Shown: in pieces, positions 35,861 to 45,985 of the stretch
How the letters are laid out: each line of letters starts with the position of its first letter
How positions within the stretch are numbered: the first letter of the stretch is position 1
Assembly: GCA_965219855.1 (NCBI GenBank)
Contig: CBDCOR010000012.1
Span: 992,001 to 1,056,000, forward strand
Source: CAUZIZ01 sp965219855
GTDB taxonomy: Bacteria > Acidobacteriota > UBA6911 > RPQK01 > JAJDTT01
Length of the DNA: 64,000 nucleotides
Direction: 5' to 3'
The notes under the pieces: generated by a model
Seen by the model: the letters and a program-made list of their open reading frames with translations, nothing else
What the model was told of the DNA's origin: nothing
Database searches by the model: none
Translations under genes and position numbers: made by a program

Positions 35861-37731
35861 CCCCAAAATAAGCGCAAGTTCGAAAATAGACCCCTTTGTC
35901 GGCTCCGAGGAGCCATTTTGGAGACCTAAATTCTAAATTTCGGCGCGAAGTCACTCAGAACAGGCACGTCTTCAGCTGTCCTCCACGCCGATCGCTCAGG
36001 GAAAACGATTCTGCCCTCTTGGGGGGCGTTTGTAGAGACACCTCGCCCCAGCTCTGGCGACCCTCGGAGCTACTTTATCTCCTTTCAGTTTCAGGTAGCT
36101 GGCCGGTGTTTCAACCACTTACTGCCTTCCAAGAGAAGACGGCTCCAACCATTGACATCCAGCAGCCGATAGACCAACTGTCGGCCCCTGCGCAAAATCT
36201 GGCAGGGCATTTCAATGACCTCTCGCAGGAAACGGCGATACTCCATCTTCACCAGCTCTCGGGCTTGCAGTCGCGCCGGCAGCACCAACCCCATCCAGGC
36301 CTTCAGATTCCAGGCTTGAGCCGCAATCACCAGATAGGCCCAGTTGGCTACCAGCGTATCCGAGGGCATCCGCAGGGCCTCGACTCCGTTCTTGAGTTGT
36401 TCAATGACGTTCTCCTGGTTGCAGCGCCGGTTGTTTTCCCGTACGACTCCCGCCGTTCCCAACGTTCTGGCCGAGATATTGGTGACATAAAAGTGGTAGC
36501 GCGTCTGCGGCAGCAGCCGCTTCTGGCCTTTCTCGACCAGGATCGTCTTGCGCAAGATCACCATCCGATAGGTTCGCTTCGCTTTGCTCGGACGGTAGTC
36601 GATCTCCGCGATCTCTTCCCGTTCCAGCGTCAGCGTCTTGAACCCGCGTCTCTTGACAATCTCCGGCTTCACTTTGTCCCGCCGCTGGCGCCGCTTCTTC
36701 CCTTTTCCTTTCCCCTGGCTGGGGCGCCCCAGCTCTTTCCATCTCGCTTCTGGCAACGCCTCCGCCCACTTGACGAAGCTCGGATGGGCGTCGATCCCGA
36801 AGTCAAACTCCACGCCCGCCTCCGTCCAACGGTCAAAATGAGCCGTCAGCGAAAAATCCGTGTCCCCGCGCAGGCGCACCTTCCGAAAACCCGCCTCTCG
36901 AACCAGCTCGATACTCCGATCCAGCCATTCGGCCGCTCCCTCATGAGAGGGACGGTTGCCCGAGCGGTTGACCGCATAGAGCACCTCTCCCGTATTGGCC
37001 AGCGTCACGATCAGCGGCGCATAGCCCCACTGCCCGTCGTAGCTGATCTCCATCCCTTCCTTGCATTCGCCGCTCGTGGGGGCCATCGTCCCATCCACGT
37101 CGATCTCCGCCCGTTGGAAGAAACGGGCCGGTTGTTGGGCCCAGACCTTGAGGCGGCTGGCATTGACGGCTTCCATCAGATCCACCACGTCGGGCGCGTC
37201 AAAGCGGCGCACAAAGTCTCCGGCCGTGCTGGGGGCGGGGATCTTCTCGGCTCCCACCGCCTCCAGGAAACTCACACTCTGACGTCGCAGTTCAATATCC
37301 TGATAGCGGGTCCCGCCCGTGGCCACGTTGTAGATCAGGCTCAGGACGTGGTCCGATTCGTGGTACGGTTGGTGGCGTTTGAGCAGCGTCACCGCCTGGT
37401 CAATGGCTTTCCCCAGCCCACTCCACTTCACCACCTGCTGCAGCAGCCCCAGACCACCGTAACTGACCGCACCCGTTTTCTCCGAGACCTCGTAGCTGAT
37501 GACCTCGGGCGAGAGCACCGGTTTCGGGTCTTGACCGTTCCAGCTGGGGCTCAATCGCTGAGCAACCTCTGCTTCCCGTTTGCGGATGATTGCGCTATCC
37601 TTTTTCTTCACCTGAAATGCCTCCTTTCGGCTTGTTCTGAAGTTTCTTTGACAACCCCAGAATACCCGTCAGGTCTGGCATTTCAGGTGTTTACATGTGG
37701 TTTAGTCCACTTTCATCTACTTCTTTTGGGA
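35861..37731 (-). mobile_element. IS1380-type insertion sequence
   Basis: The element is about 1871 bp. Left end CCCCAAAATAAG and, inverted, right end TCCCAAAAGAAG form short imperfect terminal repeats. CTAG flanks both sides (35857-35860 and 37732-37735), fitting the 4-base duplication of the family. The left CTAG is also the last shared base of the ISAzo13 fragment, so the exact history is unclear. Confidence 0.8.
36091..37611 (-). CDS. IS1380 family transposase (complete)
   Basis: The protein has 506 residues starting MKKKDSAIIRKREAEVAQRL. DDE positions are likely Asp in RAEIDVDGTMAP, Asp in VRLRGDTDFSLT, and Glu in the NQENVIEQLKNGVEALRMPS helix, all typical of IS1380. A Lys/Arg-rich linker lies at about 300-325. 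The frame is open and no damage is seen. A long open frame on the opposite strand is a shadow of its GC-biased codons. Confidence 0.92.
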   Translation of the reverse strand: MKKKDSAIIRKREAEVAQRLSPSWNGQDPKPVLSPEVISYEVSEKTGAVSYGGLGLLQQVVKWSGLGKAIDQAVTLLKRHQPYHESDHVLSLIYNVATGGTRYQDIELRRQSVSFLEAVGAEKIPAPSTAGDFVRRFDAPDVVDLMEAVNASRLKVWAQQPARFFQRAEIDVDGTMAPTSGECKEGMEISYDGQWGYAPLIVTLANTGEVLYAVNRSGNRPSHEGAAEWLDRSIELVREAGFRKVRLRGDTDFSLTAHFDRWTEAGVEFDFGIDAHPSFVKWAEALPEARWKELGRPSQGKGKGKKRRQRRDKVKPEIVKRRGFKTLTLEREEIAEIDYRPSKAKRTYRMVILRKTILVEKGQKRLLPQTRYHFYVTNISARTLGTAGVVRENNRRCNQENVIEQLKNGVEALRMPSDTLVANWAYLVIAAQAWNLKAWMGLVLPARLQARELVKMEYRRFLREVIEMPCQILRRGRQLVYRLLDVNGWSRLLLEGSKWLKHRPAT

Positions 37732-38239
37732 CTAGAGCCCTGGGCTGGAAGGGCAATCTCGCTGAGCGTTTTTACGCGAACTAAAACAATCCAAGGGCGA
37801 TCCTGCCTCAGCGTTGATCAGCAGCCGCTCCGTCTACTTCGCCGAGAGCGGTGGCTACGAGCCCGTTTCAGCGGGCTGGCGCGAAGCGCCACGCCGTCCA
37901 GCGACAAGAGACCTGCGACGTGCGACCTGCTACTTGCGACCGCTCCCTGAAGTTTCAGCTTAGTGGCCCCCCAGCGGTGCTGCCCCATTCGAGAACGAAA
38001 CTTTGGGCCCGGCGTAGCGCGGGCTCCCGGCCGCCGTCCGAGCCATAGGCTCGAATCAAGAAGACTTCGGCCTGGAGGCCAAAGCTACGCTCGCAAATCA
38101 AGTTTCAGGTTAGTCGCGCCCCAGCTGGGCTGCCCCATTTCGAGAAAGAAACTTGAAGCCTCTCGCCACACTGTCCAGTGGCAAGAGACGTGCGACGTTC
38201 GGACGTTCAGACGTGCGACGATCCCAATGAAGTTTCAGC
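37732..38239. repeat. Intergenic region made largely of dispersed repeats
   Basis: It holds a REP-like palindrome (GCCCGTTTCAGCGGGC with GGCGCGAAGCGC, about 37860-37890, related to 59208-59484). Two AAGTTTCAG…GAAACTT units (about 37949-38005 and 38100-38154) flank one GGCCTCC-type hairpin unit (38008-38092), and a third AAGTTTCAG start lies at 38230. The segment at 37739-37758 matches a short repeat at 45206 and 54750. No gene is seen. Confidence 0.75.
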
Positions 38240-38395
38240 TTAGTTTCTGGTCAAGACGCGGCGGGGATTCTCCACTCGAATGGTGGAGACCTCTGACTTG
38301 CTGAGTCCAGCCTCCAGCAGCATGGGCACGAAGGTGCGCAGCAGGTGGTCATAGCCGGTCCCAGCATAGCGATGCAACCGGAACTTGCGACAAAC
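38240..38395 (-). pseudogene. Phosphotriesterase-family protein, C-terminal remnant
   Basis: The last about 45 residues read RYAGTGYDHLLRTFVPMLLE and STIRVENPRRVL, which matches the conserved end of the phosphotriesterase (aryldialkylphosphatase-related) metallohydrolase family. The catalytic barrel with its metal ligands is missing. Upstream sequence turns into the PD40 gene remnant on the other strand. Confidence 0.65.
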
Positions 38396-38711
38396 ATCCT
38401 CCGAAAGCCTTCCCGGGGCCGAGGCGGTCCTCTTCAGGGATTTTTTAGAATCGGGGCCGCGAATTAGGTTGCTCTCTCTAGACACCGGCCAGCAGAGCAC
38501 CCTGATGGAAGGTGCTGTCAAGGCCCGCTACTTGCCCACAGGGCATCTGATCTACCAGCAGGGCAACTCCCTCCTGGCAGCACCTTTCGATCTGGACGCC
38601 CTGGAGCTTCAGGGATCAGGAGTACCCGTGGTTGATTGGCGACAGTTAGAATTTCCCACGACGACAAATAGAATTCCCCACTTTTTCAGGGCTGATCCTG
38701 ACCATGAGGGC

Positions 38712-40184
38712 ATGGTTAAGGATCAGCAAGTGCGGAGGTTAGTAAAGTTGCAAAAGAACGAGAAGACGCTAACGATGGCGGCGGCCAAAGCGGGGCTGTC
38801 GCGAAAGACGGCTCGGAAGTACCTGAAGTCGGGAAAGCTGCCGAGCCAGAGTCAGCCGGAGCGATAATGGCGAACTCGATCGGATCCGTTCGAGTCGGTG
38901 TGGCCAGAGGTGGAAGAGATCCTGAAGCGATCTCCGACGGTGGAAGCGACAGCGGTGTTCGAGTATTTGTGCCGCCAGCAGGAAGGGGCCTTCCAGCAAG
39001 GTCAGTTGAGGACGCTGCAGCGCAGGATCAAGCAGTGGAAGGCACAACACGGAGAAGCGAAGGAGGTGATGTTCCCGCAGAAGTATCGGCCGGGACATCA
39101 AGCTCAATCGGACTTTACGTTTATGGGGCGTCTGGGAGTGACGATCCAGGGCCAGCCGTTTCCCCATCTGCTGTACCACTTTGTTTTGGCCTACTCGAAC
39201 TGGGAAGCGACCACGCTGTGTTTCAGTGAGTCCTTTGAGAGCCTCAGCCTGGGGCTTCAGAACGCGTTGTGGGAGTTGGGGGCGCTGCCCGAGGAACACC
39301 GAACAGACCGGCTTTCGGCGGCCGTCAACAACCTGAAACGGGAAGAGTTCACCGAGCGCTATCAAGGGTTGCTGAGACACTTCGGGATGCGCTCGAGTCG
39401 CACCCAGGCAGGAAAGGCTCACGAGAACGGGGATGTGGAACAGGCCCATCACCGCTTGAAACGGGCCATCGAGCAGGAACTGCTGCTGCGGTGTAGCCGT
39501 GATTTTTCCAGCCGGGAAGAGTACGAGGGTTTTGTAGCGGTGATTGTGGACCGGCGCAATGCGACCCGGCAAAAGCGCCTGGGAGAAGAGCTGGCCGTGA
39601 TGCGCCCGTTGCCGGCACGCCGTCTGGATGACTTCACCCGGCAGTGGGTGAGAGTCTCCCCCAGCAGTACGATCCGGGTTCGCCACAACACCTATTCGGT
39701 GGACAGCCGGTTGATCGGCGAGCGGGTGCAGGTGAGGGTGTGGGCGGATCAGGTGGAGGTCTACTACGGGGGTCAGCCACAGGCACGCATGCCTCGCTTG
39801 CGAGGAGAAGGCAAGCATCGCATTGACTACCGGCAGGTGATCCATTCCCTGGTGCGCAAGCCGGGGGCGTTCACTCGCTATCGCTGGCGCGAGGATCTGT
39901 TTCCGGGGATCTTGTTTCGAGTCGCCTACGACGAGCTGCGCCAAGATTGTCCAGCCACGGCGGATCGCCAGTATCTGAAGATCCTCGAGTTGGCTGCCCA
40001 GGAAGGTGAGCAGCGAGTGCGAGAGGCACTTCAGGGGCTGATTGAGAGGGGACAAAGAATCCGTTTCGAAGCACTACGAGAATGCCTCGTCGATCCGGTG
40101 GTGGAGCCCTGGGAAGTGGCGGTGGAGAAGATGGACGTGGGCGTCTACGACACGCTGCTGGAGAGCCGGGAGGTGAGATCATGA
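38712..40184 (+). pseudogene. istA: IS21 IstA transposase (copy B), nonsense mutation
   Basis: The sequence follows copy A, but codon 52 is TAA (38865-38867) instead of TAT (Tyr). The product would end after 51 residues, inside or just after the helix-turn-helix. The remaining frame is open from 38868 to 40184 and could restart at a GTG (38898), which would lack the DNA-binding domain. Mobility of this copy would need IstA from copy A. Confidence 0.9.
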
Positions 40185-40945
40185 GTGGAGGCAACTTGAC
40201 CCGGCTTCGCGAGTGCCTTGTCCAGCTGCATCTACCAGCCTTTCGGGAGCACTCCGCCGCCCAGGCGGCACTGGCTACCCAGGAAAGTCTGTCCTATCCC
40301 CGGTTTCTCTTGTCGTTATCTGAGATCGAAGTGGCGGAGCGGCACGAGCGCAAAATCCAGCGCCTGCGCCGAATCTCGAAGCTTCCCTGGGAGAAAACGC
40401 TGACGGCGTTGGACCGCTCGCGCTTGCCCCAAAGCGTGGATCGACAACTGACGGCGCTGCTGGAAGGTACGTTTTTGGATCGCGCCGAGAACGTCTTGGC
40501 TTTCGGCAACCCTGGAAGCGGCAAGACGCATCTAGTCTGTGCTCTGGGGCAGGAGTTGATTCTGCTGGGGCGCCGGGTTCTATTCTCTACCTGCGCCCTG
40601 CTGGTACAGCGATTGCTGCGGGCCAAAATCGATCTGACTCTGGAGAAGGAGCTCAAGAAACTGGATCGCTTCGAGGCTCTCATAGTCGATGACATCGGCT
40701 ACGTTCAGCAAAGTCGGGAGGAAATGGAGGTTCTTTTCACACTGCTGGCCCATCGCTACGAACGCCGCAGCATCTTGCTGACCAGCAACCTGATCTTCTC
40801 GGACTGGGAGAGGATCTTCAAGGACCCCATGACGACGGTGGCGGCGATTGATCGGGTGGTGCACCACAGCGTGATTCTGGAACTCAACGTCTCGAGCTAC
40901 CGAATGGAGAGCGCCAAGAAGAAACAGCAGGAAACCACGAAATGA
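40181..40945 (+). CDS. istB: IS21 helper ATPase IstB (copy B)
   Basis: The frame of 254 residues shows the same motifs as copy A (AFGNPGSGKTHLV, ALIVDDIGYV). It is open, but translation may be reduced because its coupled upstream gene istA stops early. Confidence 0.9.
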   Translation: MSGGNLTRLRECLVQLHLPAFREHSAAQAALATQESLSYPRFLLSLSEIEVAERHERKIQRLRRISKLPWEKTLTALDRSRLPQSVDRQLTALLEGTFLDRAENVLAFGNPGSGKTHLVCALGQELILLGRRVLFSTCALLVQRLLRAKIDLTLEKELKKLDRFEALIVDDIGYVQQSREEMEVLFTLLAHRYERRSILLTSNLIFSDWERIFKDPMTTVAAIDRVVHHSVILELNVSSYRMESAKKKQQETTK

Positions 40946-42460
40946 GGAAACCGCGAGGAGTTCAAATCCGGGCAAATCGGCTGATTGGCCCCTGGGAAGT
41001 GCTTGGTGGGGACGATAGACGAGTGCCCGCCAAGGGGAGAGGTCGTACAGCGCCCTACAGAGGCCGCTCAGGAGCCTCGTGGATCTGGTCCACTCCCCTC
41101 GACGCCGGCGCGAGCGAGGGGGAGCTCCGTTCGGGCTACGCCCTCACTCCATCCCCCTCGCATTCTAAAAACAATCTCTCTTTTTTACAGAAAGGAGGAC
41201 CCCGAAAAGAGTCGTCTCAGAGGACGGCTACAGCTCTTTTTTTTTATCCCTCGTGTGGGGATTTCCAATTGTCGCTGCGGGAATTCCATTTGTCGTTGAT
41301 CACGTGGTGGAGGATGTGTGGTTAGCAGGGGGTATGGTGCCAAAGTTCGAAGTCTCCCGGAGCGGATCGCTCGCGTATGTCCCCGGATCGGAGGTGGATC
41401 GGGCGGATGCCCTGGTCTGGGTAGATCGCCAGGGACGGGAGGAGCCGTTCCTTCAAACCCAGACGCAGTTGTACAATCCAAGACTCTCCCCGAATGGCAA
41501 GCGTCTGGCGGTTGTGTCAAGAAGAGACATCTGGGTCTGCGAGATCGAGCGATGCGCCCTAGCCCCATTGACCTCTGAAATCCCCCGGTCTTTTGCGCCC
41601 GCCTGGAGCCCGGATGGTTCGAGGCTCTTTTTTCTGGGTCTGCCGAAGGGGGAGCGGACATCTGGTGGAGTCCTGCCGACGGCAGTCGCAAACCTCAGCG
41701 GGTCCTCGAAAGAGACAACTGGCAGTTTCCCACTTCCGTGTCTTCCAACGGGAGGGTGTTGGTGTTCTCGGAGTGGACCAAGCGGGGTGATATGGACATT
41801 CTCACGCTCCGATTGGATGGGCAGGCAACGCCCGAACCCTTCCATGTCACCCAGTTCAACGAACGGCACCCGGGCTTTTCACCGGATGGGAACTGGATTG
41901 TCTTCACCTCCAATCGATCCGGAAGAGACGAGATCTATGCGAAACGCTATCCGGCAGAAGGGGGCCTCCTCGCGATCTCAACCAACGGTGCTCAACGTCC
42001 GCTCTGGGCACCCCATCGCGGAGAGATCTTCTATCGCGAAGGAGACAAGATGGTGACGGCTTCGGTTGAGACCGAACCGAATCTCAGCGTGGGAAGGCCG
42101 GAGGTTCTTTTCGAGGGGCTATCTGCGCTACCTCCGGGCGGGGAAGCGCAGCCTGTGGATCGGCGCGACTACGACCCCACGCCGGACGGCCAGCGGTTTC
42201 TCATGGTGAAGCGAGGAGAGGAGTCAGTGCCCAACCAGATCAACGTCGTCCTCAATTGGGCTGAGGAACTCAAACGGCTCGTGCCTACGGAGAAGTGAAT
42301 CGAGGCTCCGCATCGTAGGGAATAGAATCGAGTAGGCGGGGTGCTCCCGGCGATGGACGCGGGGGAGAGGACATAGGCCGAAACCGCTGTCATCAGCGAT
42401 ACAAGCCGAAGGAGATCACGAGGCCCCTGCGCGGAAACGCTTTGAACGCGGCTACGAGTG

Positions 42461-43270
42461 TCAGGCTGTTTGCCTGCTGGCCACTCGGTCGCCCAGTGCG
42501 GTGAAGATTCTCCGCGGGCCAGTAAACCGTGATCTCCCGTGCGCCATAAGCAGGTTGTCGAGGACAATGATGTCTCCCCGTCCCAGCGCGTAGGGTGTTT
42601 CCGCTGCCACGGCGATCTCAAACCCGATCCTGCAATCTTCCGGTGGCACGGCGCTGCCGTCTTCCATGATCATTCGGTCGATGCTGTCCGGCTCATTGGC
42701 CAAGGCTGAGTCCAACCGCTCGAGGTCTGCCGTTCTGCCGTCCCTCTCTGCGGAGAGGCGCCTCGACACTGGCTGAAAAAGCAGCGCCTGGGTGCACCAG
42801 ATCTCGCCGTGGATTGGGTGCGTCCTGAAAAACCGCGCCGGCTCCTGAGTGATTACGAGGAAATCGTCGTCGGTCCAGCTCAGTTCCCACCCCTTCTGCT
42901 CGGCGATGGCAACGACTCCCTCTCGGTCGTCGGTGCCGAAGGTTTCCTGCCAGCATTTCTGGGCGCGGAAAAAGCCCGTGTCCTTCCCGGTGGGCGGCAG
43001 CATACGCCGAAGGCGGGCGCGCTTACCCTTGTACCTCTTCTTGAGCTCTACGGGGAGACTATCGGTGAACCTTCTCATATCGCCGATCAGGTTGGTCTTC
43101 TGGCCGTTTTCCGGGGGATCTTCGCAGAAGAAGGAGACGTAATCCGGCACGCTATCCAAATAGGACATTTCCTGATGGATCGGGATGGTCACGTCGGCTG
43201 GAATATCGGTGGCCGTGTCTTGTCTATAGAGGCTTTCAGCCAGATGGTCACCGATCAGCGTCCGTATATG
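42461..43270 (-). pseudogene. TauD/TfdA-type Fe(II)/2-oxoglutarate dioxygenase, N-terminally truncated
   Basis: Readable sequence begins RTLIGDHLAESLYRQDTATD then VTIPIHQEMSYL, where H-x-E fits the first two iron ligands (H-x-D/E). Near the C-terminus, GRGDIIVLDNLLMAHGRSRF gives the distal His and TGPRRIFTALGD the 2-oxoglutarate-binding Arg. A stop (TAA) lies before RTLIGDH in this frame, and the first about 80 residues of the family are not present. The C-terminal fold looks complete. It lies next to propeller paralogue 2 in the same orientation. Confidence 0.72.
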
Positions 43271-43391
43271 TTAACCGCAAGAATGGATGGAGCGATTCTC
43301 CCTACCATACGGTGGGTGAAATCACTTCCCCGTCGGCACCAGCCGATTGAGTTCCTCAAACGAGCGAAGGCGTTCTCTTCGGCTTGCCCTT

Positions 43392-45002
43392 CTAGTCCGA
43401 GCCGAATTGGAAGGAAAAGAGCTTCGCCTGCTCCAGGTAGAAGCGGAGCTTCACCGGCCGGCCCTGAAGTCCCCGAACGTTGGTAATCCCTCTCCAGCCC
43501 ACCGTGTGCCGGATTGCGTCGCCTTGAAATGGGTCACTATCCTCTCTGGCATAGCCTTGGAGCGGCTCATTGGTCTCCGACTCCAGAATTTCGACCCGGA
43601 CCTCTCCTGCGTCACCAGCGGTCGCCGCGTTTATTCTCAGTTTGTCCCCCTGGAAGACGAGCGATCGGGTCCTGACGTGGGCTTTTCCTCCGGTCAGGGA
43701 GATGAAGCCATCCAGCCTGAGGACGGCCAGGTTAATGGTCCCTTCTTCATTTTCCCCGCGGGCCGCGCTCCAATTTCCCTTCTCCAGCCCCACGTAATAG
43801 ATCCAGATTTCCCCCAGGTCGTGTCTGACGATCGGGTGCTGGGCCACGGAGGCCATGGCGGCGTCGTAGCTACCCTCGGGTCCGTTCGGGAGAAAGGTCC
43901 TCCTCTCACCCAACCGTTGCCAGCTGCTGCCGTCCCGGCTGAAGGCCAGCTGGACGTCGATGGTGTCCATCCAGGCACTGCGAGCCGTCCCCCGAACCGG
44001 CGGTCTTCTTTTCTCCATGCCGGGATAGTTGTGGTAGACGGTGAGGAATCCGATGTACGCCCCCTCGTAGGAGAGAACTTCGAAAGTGTTGAAGCCGCGG
44101 ACTGATGGGCCATCCCGCTCGTCCGGCGCAACCAGCAGATAGGGGCCATTGACCTCGGCGCTCGCGAACATACTCTCGGGGGCGTCCCACTCGAGAAAAT
44201 TCTCACTGGTGGCCAGTCCTGGAACCCGCACGAAGCCCTCGTTTCTTTTCCCGAAGATAGGCCTGCCGGCGCGAAACCGGGGATCGTGGCGAAACAGGGG
44301 AGGCCAGAGTCGGATATGTGCTACGTACTGTCTCCTGGCTTTGTCCCAGAAGACCACCTGATGGGTGTCGTTGGCCAGGTAGACGGGATTGACCTGGGGA
44401 GAGCGATAATCCGTCCAGTGAAGTCCGTCTCCCGAGTAGGCGGCCCACACTCCATGGCTGGGCTCCCGACGATTGTAGAGGCGCTTGTACCTCTTCGCCG
44501 CATCCGGCTCGTGGAGATCCTTGAAGACTCCACCGCCGCCCTCGGAGACGAAATTGTGATCTCTCGTGGCTTTTCCCCGGCAGGCGCCCGAGTGGAAGTC
44601 CAACTGTCCCACTGGGGGTTTATCCCAACGAAGACCGTCCCGGGATGTGTAGTAGGCCAACAGTTTCCGTGACCAATCGTAGTTGACTACGGTGTTCCAC
44701 ATCTTGAAGAGGCCCTCCTCGCGGTCGTAGAGGACATTGGAGTGCTCGGTAAAGGACATGTCCGCTTCCCAACATCGGTCCATGAGGATCAGGGGATTCC
44801 CCGAGTATTTGAGGGGTTGGTTCAGCACGGGAAAGATGCCCGGTGTCAAGGACTCGATGACGATATCGTCGAGGAAGAGCTGTTTGCGGGTGCCGACCTT
44901 CAAGACTTCGGCAGCCATGAGCTGGGCCGGCAGAAGGAGGGCCCAGGTTGCTACAAGAGAGAACCTGATCACGCTGCTGGGTAGGTTGCAGGTTGTCCGC
45001 AT
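43392..45002 (-). CDS. Secreted beta-propeller (GH32/43-like) protein, paralogue 2
   Basis: The protein has 536 residues with a signal peptide (FSLVATWALLLPAQLMAAEV). It has the family layout: VGTRKQLFLDDIVIESLTPG, blade segments (YTSRDGLRWDKPP, YSGDGLHWTDYRSP, FSRDGSSWQRLGE), the linker VLRLDGFISLTGGKAHVRTR, and the C-terminal sandwich ending GRPVKLRFYLEQAKLFSFQF. The size fits a five-bladed propeller plus beta-sandwich. Substrate unknown; glycosidase or lyase activity is inference. The gene is intact and is the first of three paralogues on this strand within 7.4 kb. Confidence 0.75.
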   Translation of the reverse strand: MRTTCNLPSSVIRFSLVATWALLLPAQLMAAEVLKVGTRKQLFLDDIVIESLTPGIFPVLNQPLKYSGNPLILMDRCWEADMSFTEHSNVLYDREEGLFKMWNTVVNYDWSRKLLAYYTSRDGLRWDKPPVGQLDFHSGACRGKATRDHNFVSEGGGGVFKDLHEPDAAKRYKRLYNRREPSHGVWAAYSGDGLHWTDYRSPQVNPVYLANDTHQVVFWDKARRQYVAHIRLWPPLFRHDPRFRAGRPIFGKRNEGFVRVPGLATSENFLEWDAPESMFASAEVNGPYLLVAPDERDGPSVRGFNTFEVLSYEGAYIGFLTVYHNYPGMEKRRPPVRGTARSAWMDTIDVQLAFSRDGSSWQRLGERRTFLPNGPEGSYDAAMASVAQHPIVRHDLGEIWIYYVGLEKGNWSAARGENEEGTINLAVLRLDGFISLTGGKAHVRTRSLVFQGDKLRINAATAGDAGEVRVEILESETNEPLQGYAREDSDPFQGDAIRHTVGWRGITNVRGLQGRPVKLRFYLEQAKLFSFQFGSD

Positions 45003-45417
45003 ATCGAGCTAGCTTCCCGCAGAGTGTACCATGGACCTTCTTTGGTGCCCGCTATTCCATTTTGAGCTCTTGTCGCATGTAACGGTGAGCTCGACACCGC
45101 AGCTGCGGATACACCAGGAGAGTCAACTTCTCCAGGTGTCCCACGACAAAAATCCATTCGATTAGAGAAAAGCGCAGGAGCGACCCTTAGCAAATACTAG
45201 ATCGTTGGGTCTGGAAGGGCAATCTCAGGGGGATGGTTTATATATTAATCCGAAAGATAGATGGGTCTATTCTCAGCTACCATTTAGGGTGTCTCTTAGC
45301 CATCCCATGCCTCGCTCGGGGGAATTCTTGACGACAGCATCGCTTTTGTCACGCAGTCTTCCGCCACTCCGCCAAACTGAGCTGGCAGGAAGCGAGCCCA
45401 TCTCTTCGGGCGACGGC
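45003..45417. other. Gene-poor spacer with a short dispersed repeat
   Basis: No gene is supported. Bases 45191-45227 (CAAATACTAGATCGTTGGGT…GGGCAATCTCA) recur in inverted orientation at 54735-54771 with few changes, and the last 20 bases resemble 37739-37758. Confidence 0.6.
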
Positions 45418-45711
45418 TCACACGAGGTATTGATCAATGTCGAGCGCGCCGTGGAAGACGCCCAAGATATCGATGTTTCCGTCCGGTTTGATCAAGTACG
45501 CTATACGATAGTGACCGTATAGCAAAATTCGTACTTGATCTCCTGAGCCGGGGTACCTATAGCCGAGTTCCGGAAACTCACTGAGTCGCTGCGCCGACCT
45601 GTAGATGCCAGCTACTACCTTGGCAGCAGCCTGTGGATTATCGAGCGCGATATAGTCGAAGATATCTCGAAGCCACCGTTCCGCCTCACGGGTCCAGCCT
45701 ATTTCTGCCAT
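45418..45711 (-). CDS. RelE/ParE-type toxin of a type II toxin-antitoxin pair
   Basis: The protein of 97 residues matches the ParE/RelE fold pattern: MAEIGWTREAERWLRDIFDY, then AAAKVVAGIYRSAQRLSEFP, GYRYPGSGDQVRILLYGHYRI and the last strand NIDILGVFHGALD. Family members poison gyrase (ParE) or cut mRNA (RelE); which applies cannot be decided here. It starts 13 bases inside the antitoxin gene, the usual antitoxin-first order. Confidence 0.85.
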   Translation of the reverse strand: MAEIGWTREAERWLRDIFDYIALDNPQAAAKVVAGIYRSAQRLSEFPELGYRYPGSGDQVRILLYGHYRIAYLIKPDGNIDILGVFHGALDIDQYLV

Positions 45712-45884
45712 GCCCGGATTCGACGGCCCATTTCCTCGTTGGAAATCGTACGGTCAGCCGAAGAGTCCGCCAAACCCCGCTGGACCATGAGGTGGAATGC
45801 AAGCTCTCTTACAATCTCTTCCGAGGTGCTGTCCTCCGGTTGCACCTGGATCAGCCTGGTTAGCTGCTCTTTAGCAGTGGACAT
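45699..45884 (-). CDS. Antitoxin partner of the RelE/ParE-type toxin
   Basis: The protein of 61 residues starts MSTAKEQLTRLIQVQPEDST and ends EEMGRRIRAWQK. It is mostly helical and charged, as expected for a small antitoxin. The start at 45884 is chosen over an upstream frame start at 45911 for its size. Identification rests on its position and overlap with the toxin. Confidence 0.7.
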   Translation of the reverse strand: MSTAKEQLTRLIQVQPEDSTSEEIVRELAFHLMVQRGLADSSADRTISNEEMGRRIRAWQK

Positions 45885-45985
45885 TCCACAAACCCCAACA
45901 ATTAACCCCAATCATAACAGCTCGATCCACCACTCTGCATGTCAACGCTCGAAGAATAGGTGATTTCCCTTCCTAATCCAGCCCG

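Larger units (their letters stand above)
38633..41302 (+). mobile_element. IS21-type element, copy B
   Basis: This 2670-bp element has the same ends and layout as copy A. It is flanked by a perfect 6-bp target duplication CGTGGT (38627-38632 and 41303-41308), so this copy sits where it inserted. It carries a nonsense mutation in istA. Confidence 0.95.
38400..42298 (+). pseudogene. PD40/TolB-like beta-propeller protein (kinase-tail type), interrupted by IS21 copy B
   Basis: Removing the IS21 copy B and one CGTGGT restores the reading GSGVPVVEDVWLAGG. The protein has the layout of PD40 propellers found behind Ser/Thr kinases in Acidobacteriota: GHLIYQQGNSLLAAPFDLDA, SGSLAYVPGSEVDRADALVW, RLSPNGKRLAVV, AWSPDGSRLFFL, FSPDGNWIVFTSNRSGRDEI and YDPTPDGQRFLMVKRGE. 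The 5' part with the kinase domain is absent before 38400. A single-base frameshift near 41647, in GGGGG, separates GLPKG from GADIWWSPADG, and the C-terminal part runs 41738-42298. The gene is thus broken three ways. Confidence 0.8.

Noticed and set aside
35896..37950. 684-residue open frame on the plus strand
   Set aside because: It lies opposite the intact IS1380 transposase, has no family pattern, and is explained by GC-rich codon positions of the real gene.
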